Source: Choristoneura fumiferana (Eukaryota > Arthropoda > Insecta > Lepidoptera > Tortricidae). From it: a stretch of 64,000 nt of DNA. Position 1 is the stretch's first letter. Every line of letters begins with the position of its first letter. This document shows positions 56,569 through 64,000 of this stretch, piece after piece. The translations under genes and the position numbers were made by a program. The DNA lies in contig NC_133482.1 in assembly GCF_025370935.1 (NCBI RefSeq), positions 3,336,824 to 3,400,823 on the forward strand. Direction: 5' to 3'. The notes beneath the pieces are model-generated. The model did no database searches. It saw nothing but the letters and a program-made list of their open reading frames with translations, and had not been told where the DNA came from.

Positions 56569-57740
56569 GTTCCCACGAGGTTTTCCTTGAAATAATATTG
56601 CTCAAATAAAACGCATTAATAATTTGCAAAAATAGCACAAACCAAGTGAAAGTGCATCCTCCGGGATCCGAGTCCAAAATTGAAGCAGACATATTCCGAT
56701 CTCCTCATAATTCGCTGTCACAAACTTACAGAGCCAGCAAAAACGGCGCCACCGTGGCCAAATTATTCAGGAGTTAGCACGAGTTAATGTTGGTTCCTGT
56801 CTCTGCCACCGGAATACGTAACTTTGTCGGACTGCGATTATGAATTCATAAACCATTTTGAGCTAGCTAGTCTGAATGCAGGGGTTGGTTACCACCAATG
56901 TTGTTCCAGATAACGTGGTTTTTAGAGTTCCGTAGGCAAAAGGCAGAAACGAAACCTTTATCATTACTCCATATGTCTTCCTGCTTGCCCAAAACTTAGT
57001 TCAAAGACTCTTAGTACCAGAAAACTATAATTTGGCATTGGTGTAGGTACTTACAAGCTCTATCATCGTAGAGTACCTTCACGCTCCCGTAACGTCCACT
57101 ATGGCAAATGTGGGAACTGGTGTGGTCGTTAGAGCGCTTTAATATTATAGGTGTTTTTGTTGCGCGACTGAAGGGCTGCACAGCGAATCCCTTCACATTA
57201 CAGCGGCCGTATGGCGGCTAAGTTGCGACGTCGTCGCTAGCGACAGCCACACTTCACAGTATCTGCCACCGCTAGCTCGGAGCTGCGCTACTCCGTCATG
57301 GAATTGACAAGAAATCAGTTTTGGCAAGAAATTATTAACCCTAAGGACGAGATCATAAAGCATAAACTACATAAAACATCCAAAATTTCTTGACGTCAGG
57401 AAAATGACACGAAATCTTGTGAGGAAAAAATCTTAATTTTGTAACTACATCAATACTTTCTATTGGATCCAACAACAAAGATTATCTGACTTTTTATCAC
57501 TTTTACCACAAGGTTTTGTATGTATTTAAAAACAATATCACTTATTTTTGTGGTGAAATAGCGTCAGGATTTTTTTTAATAAGTGGACAACTGAAAAATT
57601 TAAAAATGGACAACTTTTTGAGAAAGAGTCAAATTATGTATGGATACGAGTCGCGCTGCTGCAGCACGACTTAAAAGCGCTACAGTCCGGCGACAAAAAC
57701 GCCTATATGTGAAAGTTCGTGGGTAAGATAAGTTTTCTCA
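55120..57740. other. Intergenic, repeat fragments only
   Basis: Partial TIR element at about 56180-56270 ('cacaaacaggacttatcgcg', same family as 24587-25252). (GT)n microsatellite at 56540-56565. A GC-richer patch at 57190-57300 with 'gcgacgtcgtcgctagcgac'. No gene seen. Confidence 0.5.
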
Positions 57741-57990
57741 ATCATCATCCAGCCTATATACGTCGCTGTACTGGGCCTCCTAAGAGCAAGAGCTGATAGT
57801 TCCCACGCGGCCCAGTGCGGATTGGAACTTCACACGCACCATTGAATTGCTTCGCAGGTTTGTGCAGGTTTAATGTTTTTTTCCTTCGCGCGTGCAAACC
57901 GTTGTAATTCCGATTACATCAGAGGTGCGAGCCGGGGTTTGAACCACGACCCTGTGAGAGGCGATAGGTAGCCCCTAGGCCACCACGGCT
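57741..57990 (-). mobile_element. tRNA-derived SINE, degraded
   Basis: Same family as 14340-14652, with head remnant 'gccggggtttgaacc' at about 57932 and tail at 57741; many small deletions. Confidence 0.8.
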
Positions 57991-58568
57991 TCACATACTC
58001 TCACTGAAAAGAAAAACAAAAAGAATTTGCTAACAGTAACAAAAAACATTTTTGCTTACCTCGACTTGCGTGACTACAAAACTAAGGCCTACTAGAGTAG
58101 CTAAAAGTTAGGTGATGGCTTACAAAATCAGTTTTGTAATATTAGGATAATATTGGTTCCTAATTAGTAAATTTTGGCTAAACGTCAAGTAGCCAAACTA
58201 GTTCAGCTATTCTTTTTTTGTGCTCTAATTTCCCTAAAAGGTGAGATACTGAGGCACATTTTTCACACCGTAGAAAAGTATCTATACTATCACAGATACT
58301 ATCTATATATAAGTCGAAGGTTAATGCATATGTGTCTTTACTATTTATTTCCATATATGTGTGTGTGTGTGTGTGTGAGAGAGTGAAGAGTGTGTGAGAG
58401 CATGTGTATTTGTTTGTATTTGTAAACATAATTCGTCGCAGATAGAGACGCGGGAAACAGCTAGTACTTAATGCAATGGTCACTAAACCGTGTGCATTCT
58501 GAAAATGTTAAATCTATTTCAGATTTCAGATGAAAATCCAACCGCATTTGTGGGCTGCACAAGTACAG

Positions 58569-58693
58569 CAGGGCTACTACGAAACTCGAAACTCGAAGTT
58601 CGTGTCGTGCGGTCCTCTCGCTCGTATTAAATAAATAAGTGTCGGAGGACCGCACGACACGAACTTCGAGTTTCGAGTTTCGTAGTAGCCCTG
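58569..58693. mobile_element. Near-perfect hairpin MITE (~125 bp)
   Basis: Arms of about 50 bp: 'cagggctactacgaaactcg' inverted as 'cgagtttcgtagtagccctg', continuing through 'cgtgtcgtgcggtcctc' and 'gaggaccgcacgacacg'. The loop is about 27 bp. The arms show almost no mismatches, which suggests a recent insertion. Confidence 0.9.
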
Positions 58694-59032
58694 CAGGGTG
58701 TTAAAGGATAACAGTGAGTTGCTAATGGGAGAATTAGCATTTTTGAAGCGTAAATGTAATTTAGTTACCGTTCCTGAATTGTTTAGGGTTCCGTAGTCCA
58801 ACAAGGAACAAGTAGCGCGGCGTCGTGACAACTCCATTCCCAATGGGCTCCCTAGATTTTTTACGTCTGGATAGTGATGGAAATGATGGTGAAATAGCCT
58901 TAGTAGCCCAGTAGATTGACCTATGGCCTACTCATACTTTTACTTTTACTCTGCGGTTTTGCTTAAGTAGCACTTTTGCATGTTTTTAAGTAGCATATTA
59001 TGTTAATTTTACATTAATTAGTTTTTTAATTT

Positions 59033-59155
59033 TTTATACGACGGATGGCTAACGAGCAGTGGGTCTCCTGATGGTAAGAGATCACCACCGCCCATAAACA
59101 TCTGCAACACCAGGGGTATTGCAAACGCGTTGCCAACCTAGAGGCCTAAGATGGG
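59033..59155 (-). mobile_element. Truncated copy of the poly-A repeat
   Basis: Matches the 3' half of 7890-8167 ('atggctaacgagcagtgggt' to 'gcctaagatggg'), then switches to a LINE-tail phrase at 59185. Confidence 0.75.
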
Positions 59156-59636
59156 AAATATTTAATATTAGCCCCCGACGCAATGCCCCCGAAATAAATG
59201 GATTTATTATTATTAATCACGTGACAAAAATGTGCCCAGCACGGGACTTATATAGACCGGTATCTCAAACAGATTTACAAACGTTTGATGTTGACGATCT
59301 TACCAACCTGACCCCAGCAATTCCTTCCCTCTACTCACCCCACAAATCACTGTCCCAAATACAATCAAAACAAGAGTACCGACACAAAACAGACAAACGG
59401 ACAAAAACGCAAGTGTAAATTACACGTGGCATTAATCACATGCTGCCACAATAACATGGTTGACTTCATCTCCGAATAATTCTCTTTGTTCAGCCGTTAC
59501 TGTTTTTGATTGTAGTCTGAGGTACGAGAGACAGCGATAAAAATAAAAAAAATCAAGACGCTCGTCGAGATACACGTATAATATTGTCACGGCCACGGCC
59601 GACAAATCAAGCATAGCTGCCGATGTGTCCACATTG

Positions 59637-59775
59637 ATTCAAAATAAAAGCGTCTATTCTGTACGTAGGCCGCAAATGGCTCTTTTATATGACAAGTTTT
59701 ATACCACCAGCGCGTTAGGGAAGACCATCATTGCCAAGAAAATGCGCCGCAAGAGACTTGGCAGAAAATAAAATT
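59637..59775 (-). mobile_element. Diverged LINE 3' end, reversed
   Basis: 'gtaggccgcaaatggctctt' and 'ccgcaagagacttggcagaa' correspond to 9005-9110. Confidence 0.6.
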
Positions 59776-59829
59776 TATATTACTGTTCTCTTATCTATTT
59801 AAATAAAACCTAACCTAACCTCACCAACT

Positions 59830-60047
59830 TAGAAAACTTTAAATCCCCGACATTGCATTTTAAAGACCAATATCTCACGGCTGAACCAATTTTAATGAAA
59901 CATACCCAAGAACTGCACTGCAAGAAAACTAAACCGAAAAGAAATCAGTCCATCTGTTTAAGAGCTACAGTGCCATAGATAGACAGACATTTGGCGTCAA
60001 ACTTATAAGTTATAAGTTATAACCCCTCTTTTTAAGTCGGGGGTTAA
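59830..60047 (+). mobile_element. Dispersed repeat ending GTCGGGGGTTAA
   Basis: Same family as 29350-29515: 'aaatccccgacattgcattt' at the left, 'ttaagtcgggggttaa' at the right, with 'taagttataagttataa' as a local triplication. Confidence 0.7.
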
Positions 60048-60864
60048 ATATAGCTCTAGTTTGTTTATACTCTTTATTGTACAAAAAAGAAATACAAAAA
60101 GGTTACAAATACTACAAAGGCGTACTTATCCCTGAAGGGATCCCTGTTTTACTCGTAAACGCTTCCGCTATCGCCTCCGCCACATCCTCTCCCCGATACC
60201 TCTTGCCCGTATATCACCTCGTGTCGTTAAGGGCAGGAGGTGGCCCGATAAATCAGGAGACGTCGTCTGTGCTCGCCTGCAGTCACTAATGCGTGTTCTA
60301 ATGAAAGATGCGAGTCTAGATTTTTAGGTTAAAATTAGTTTGTGGTTAGCTCTATACGGTATTGACAATGCTAACTGCTAAAGGTTATCGAAGAGAAATA
60401 GTGGATTGTACGACAAGAGCATAAAACGAGCCATTTTACCCGAGCTGTTCGTACATTCACCCAAGCCGGCATGGTGGGGATAGATAGACACGTTGAGAGT
60501 AAAATGGGTTTGATGCTCGAGTTTCACACTCTGATTTTCACTTTGTTTGCGAGAAAACTTAATGCAACAGTAGAAACAATTGTTAAGTTACTCGGCACCT
60601 TTTATTTTTCATGCATTGCTGTATATAATATTACATTATTTAGTTTTGTTGATTGATTCATATATAAATTACGAATTATTAATATATATATTTTTTTTAC
60701 TTACATTATAAGGATCTCAAATATATTTTATTATTATTGTTAAAAAGTAAATATTTTTGTTCATTTATATAATTTATATAAAAGATTTTCTATAATATAA
60801 AACAAAATAAAGGTATCTAAAACTACATACTAACTAAAATTATATATAAAAAAGTTTCCCAAAA

Positions 60865-61095
60865 TCACTGCAGTGGTAAGGTGCCCAGAAGGCTGGCAGC
60901 ATTACCACGCTGTATGGCAAGGCTTAATCTTTGTGCTAAGAAAAAGCCAGCCCTCTGGTCACCCGAAGTCGTATTCAATTTGGACGACAATGATTTATAA
61001 ACAATTAAAAGCACTCAAACCCCAAGGACCCATGGTTTCTACTTTACCCATGGTTACTTCTTGTTTGTGGCTGTTAGCACATTGCCTTGGTCTTG
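60865..61095 (-). pseudogene. Probable LINE polymerase C-terminal tail
   Basis: The minus strand reads Val-Glu-Thr-Met-Gly-Pro-Trp-Gly. After stops and a frame change it reads Leu-Ala-Ile-Gln-Arg-Gly-Asn-Ala-Ala-Ser and a terminal stop at 60865-60867. The second block is reminiscent of the end of insect reverse-transcriptase ORFs. The identification is from memory and is tentative. Confidence 0.45.
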
Positions 61096-61129
61096 GACTT
61101 AGACGAAAATTTTACTTTATGTACTAGAC

Positions 61130-62113
61130 TAGAGCTTAATAATAGTTCGCGATCGCATTTACCATTATGTTCTATCCGTATCTTATACCACGTGACAAAA
61201 AGAAGTGGTGAAAACGATTGTCATTCCGAGTGTACGTGAGAGGATAGGCCTGAGAGGTAGTACGTGCTGTTTTGCACCCAGGCGTTCGCAATCGCATTCA
61301 CGTAGTGAAAGCGGTTGTGAATTTACACTGCGAAGGCATACCTGCTTGTAAATCTTTGATGGCATAAGTACCTACTGAAATATATACCATTTTACCACCT
61401 TCATAACCTCGTAAAAAATTTTACTGTTCAAATTTTAGTTACTTCAACCCTTAACTCTCTCACCTATAAATGTCCATCGTAGATCAACCGAAGTAGCCAA
61501 GCCTTCGGGTGCTCTCTCAAAAGCAATCGATCAAATGGACGCATTTATTCATGTCCTACGTCCCTACTACACCAAAAACAAACCGATTCTAAAGTCTCAT
61601 CAACCAGAACTCATCTTCTTCTCACTCTAACCCCAAAGCGGGAAGAGGCTGACGGAGTTGCAGTCGATAAGTTTGATACTGAATCAGGATGGTCTCCCGT
61701 TGTTTTAAGCACATCGGCAGTTGGCGCAGCGCCAAACTCTGGCTGTAATTGGGATTTCGATACTTGTCTCTTGGTTTGGTCCAATTTGTTACTTTGTACA
61801 GATCGTGTTATTGAGAGAGACGACCAAATATTTCATTAGTTGATCGAGATGTATACGTCATCATCATCTTAGCGTTTTGCCTTCAGCCACTGTCTGAAAA
61901 AACTTGAAAACATTAATTTGAAACCGTACAATTACAAATGTTTATTTTTCACTTATCTTTACCCAGGTCTGATTAGCGATGTTCAAATAACTGATACAAC
62001 CTTTGTTTTAATTGATGCAATCTGAGTCATAACTAAATAATAACGAAAAGTCCATAATTATCTAAACAATAACTAACATTGGACTAAAATATTTCTTTGC
62101 TCACCCGCGACCT
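61130..62113. other. Non-coding, no gene recognised
   Basis: No exon resembling isocitrate dehydrogenase or any other family was found on either strand up to the gap. Confidence 0.45.
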
Positions 62114-62213
62114 NNNNNNNNNNNNNNNNNNNNNNNNNNNNNNNNNNNNNNNNNNNNNNNNNNNNNNNNNNNNNNNNNNNNNNNNNNNNNNNNNNNNNNN
62201 NNNNNNNNNNNNN
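62114..62213. other. Assembly gap of exactly 100 N
   Basis: One hundred N, likely a gap of unknown length, about 850 bp from the last visible exon of the isocitrate dehydrogenase gene. Confidence 0.98.
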
Positions 62214-62227
62214 CGATGCTAAAAAAC

Positions 62228-62770
62228 ATGATTCATAAACGTCTGTTAGCGCTAATCAGTCCGATCAAGGGCTCTGCTAAGTTAGCGGACCGTAGACCCT
62301 CCTTTATCTCCCTGCTAAGTCACAAAATGGCCGCCACAAGTTTGAACAGCTGACTTTGACAAGAGCAAAAAACCATACCGAAGATATTTTAGTGAAGGGT
62401 GAAGTTACGCAAAGATTAAAAAAAAACCAGGAAAAAATATTTTCAGGAATTTGTATTTAAAAATCCTCTAAATTAACAACAATAAATTAACAATAAATAT
62501 GAAAAAAAAAAACATTAGGATGATTAACATAATTATGGCTTTTTGCACAACATAAACATGCGGATCGGAAATGGCGGGAAAAAAACTTCTCGCTTTTTAT
62601 TTTTTTTCCTGCTAATTTGCTGTCACTGCTGTCAATTTTTTTTTTTTTAATTATCGATTAGGCCATTTTTTTGTCTTTAGATTTGTCAAGGTGGCCAACA
62701 TAACACGCGTCTAATCCGTCTATCAGCGGCTCAACAACTAGCAGACTGCTAGCAAGCGTTTATGAATCAT
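62228..62770. mobile_element. TIR element (~540 bp) next to the gap
   Basis: 'atgattcataaacgtctgtt' at the left and 'gcaagcgtttatgaatcat' at the right are inverted. No transposase is encoded. Confidence 0.75.
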
Positions 62771-63065
62771 ACTTCTTGACAACCGTCTAACAAGCTTAAT
62801 CAGTCTGCTAAGTACAGAGCCGATCAAACCTCAATTAAGGATTTTTTATGAATAAGGCTGAAAGACTTTAAAAATGTAATTATTAATAGCCAATTCATAA
62901 GTGTAACCTCAGTAAGACCTCACCTTGTCTAATGTGGGTTTTGACCATAAAAGTATGACAACCACTGCCTTAGAGTACAGATCTATTGAATAACGTTTTT
63001 GCATCGTATTTTATCGAATAAATATAAGCTTCAGTAAACTTCAGTAAGCTAGTTGTTCAACTAAC

Positions 63066-63939
63066 CTGGCACAGACTCGTGCTCCAAAGCAGAGTACTCT
63101 CCCTCAGTCTGCTCTCTGATGATGATGCAGTCCACATCTTTGTGGCGGCAGTTAACGTTCGGCAGCGACTTGACGTGCACAACGTTAGCGTACAGGTCGA
63201 GAGCGTTGCGGAGTTTCATGTTCAGCGTTTGGAGCTCGCCGGTGTGAGAGAAGTCCGGGGTTGCGAGGATGCCCTAGGAATCGAGAGATAAAGGAAAATA
63301 TTCCACGTTTCTGCAGCGTTTTTAACCTCATTACCATTTCGGTAAGCTAGTTAGTACGGTCAAGGACTTTAATACATGTCATGAGCCACCATAGAACCTT
63401 TTGAATGGAAAAGTCATTACGATTTTCCTTGTAAATTAATGCGATGTCACTATAACGTTTACTGGGAAATGGTTCCATGGTGACATTAAGTCTTTGACAG
63501 TACTTACCGAAATGGTAATGGCTTACAGTAGAATTTTTTTAACACTTGTCCGCAGTGGCAACAAAGAAAAGTTGATAAACCCCGTTCTTGTGTTGGGGGT
63601 TAACCCTTTTCCGGGCATAGTGCATTGCATATAGCGACTACATCTATGTACACAAATATTCGACCTTGCTAAATTCACAATATAGTACAAATCAATTGAA
63701 GTCATTAAAATATTATTTGTTTTTAAATTAATCCCTCATAGGTAAATAACATAAAACTATGATTTATTTTGTGGTTGGGATCTAAATTCGTGGAAAAGGG
63801 TTAAAAAGGAATATGAGTGTACCTTGATGCAAATCTTGTTTCTGGCGATGGAGTTGACGACATCTTCCAGCGGGGCGCTCAGGGTGGGGTTCACCTCGGA
63901 GAAGAAATATGACTCAAAGTCCACCGGGATACCAGCAGC
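63066..63939 (-). CDS. Idh3b: NAD-dependent isocitrate dehydrogenase subunit beta, mitochondrial (two internal exons)
   Basis: Two exons on the minus strand: 63939-63823 (117 bp, 39 codons, phase 0) and 63273-63066 (208 bp, 69 codons plus one base), both with AG acceptors and GT donors. The first reads Ile-Pro-Val-Asp-Phe-Glu. The second reads Leu-Asp-Leu-Tyr-Ala-Asn-Val-Val-His-Val-Lys-Ser-Leu-Pro and then Ile-Arg-Glu-Gln-Thr-Glu-Gly-Glu-Tyr-Ser-Ala-Leu-Glu-His-Glu-Ser. Gln in Arg-Glu-Gln-Thr-Glu-Gly points to the beta subunit; gamma subunits usually have Asn there. The protein is a structural/regulatory subunit of the TCA-cycle enzyme that converts isocitrate to 2-oxoglutarate in the mitochondrial matrix. 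N-terminal exons lie beyond the right edge. The remaining C-terminal half was not found to the left. Confidence 0.88.
63356..63506. mobile_element. TIR MITE in an Idh3b intron
   Basis: 'gtacggtcaaggactttaat' at the left and 'taagtctttgacagtac' at the right; same family as 30067-30221. 'TTA' lies on both outer sides, a possible 3-bp target duplication. Confidence 0.8.
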
Positions 63940-64000
63940 CTGTACACAGACACATAAAAACGCACCTATACAACAACAATTGTCATAATTTCATTATTTT

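Noticed and set aside
59432..59632. 66-codon minus-strand frame, considered as a transposase fragment
   Set aside because: No catalytic motif or recognisable block could be found; left unassigned.
60077..60289. 70-codon plus-strand frame
   Set aside because: No family resemblance, no splice sites in phase, and no upstream promoter signal.

Overview
This window is AT-rich, intron-containing animal nuclear DNA that reads as a moth or butterfly (Lepidoptera). Three things suggest this. It carries several lepidopteran-type tRNA-derived SINEs and fold-back MITEs. It holds a tandem set of gut-type M14 carboxypeptidase genes. It contains RTE-like LINE tails of the kind common in that order. Two runs of exactly 100 N (9258-9357 and 62114-62213) are scaffold gaps of unknown true size. 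No species is named because none can be read from the sequence.

Layout. Positions 366-1055 are a ~128-bp tandem repeat with an alternating A/B organisation. A ~7.6-kb block (1320-8969) recurs in direct orientation at 15131-22738 with only scattered differences. Between the copies lie a gap, a DIRS-type tyrosine-recombinase retrotransposon on the minus strand (about 9235-13480, ordered gag, RT/RNase H, recombinase) and two SINEs. No host gene is seen in either block. Positions 22739-26400 are MITE-rich intergenic DNA.

The gene-bearing core is 26403-51176: three plus-strand, eight-exon genes for secreted M14A zinc carboxypeptidases (predicted 451, 447 and 443 residues). Each has a signal peptide, an activation propeptide, a catalytic domain and a short hydrophobic C-terminal tail that could be a GPI-attachment signal. 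Paralogs 2 and 3 keep the zinc ligands, the catalytic Glu and the mobile Tyr. Paralog 1 keeps the zinc ligands but replaces the catalytic Glu by His, the Tyr248 equivalent by Thr and the Arg71 equivalent by His, so it looks like a pseudo-peptidase with an intact reading frame. The introns are packed with SINEs, LINE tails and hairpin MITEs.

From 51.2 to 63.0 kb only transposon remnants are recognisable. At the right edge (63066-63939, minus strand) two exons encode part of mitochondrial NAD-isocitrate dehydrogenase subunit beta. Its 5' part lies beyond the window, and its downstream exons were not found to the left, where a gap sits.

The most noteworthy items are the apparently inactive but intact carboxypeptidase, the shared hydrophobic tails, an array of six dyad motifs with compensatory changes upstream of the DIRS gag, and the large direct duplication, which may be a real segmental duplication or two haplotypes assembled in series. 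All exon boundaries come from reading GT/AG sites and frame continuity by eye.
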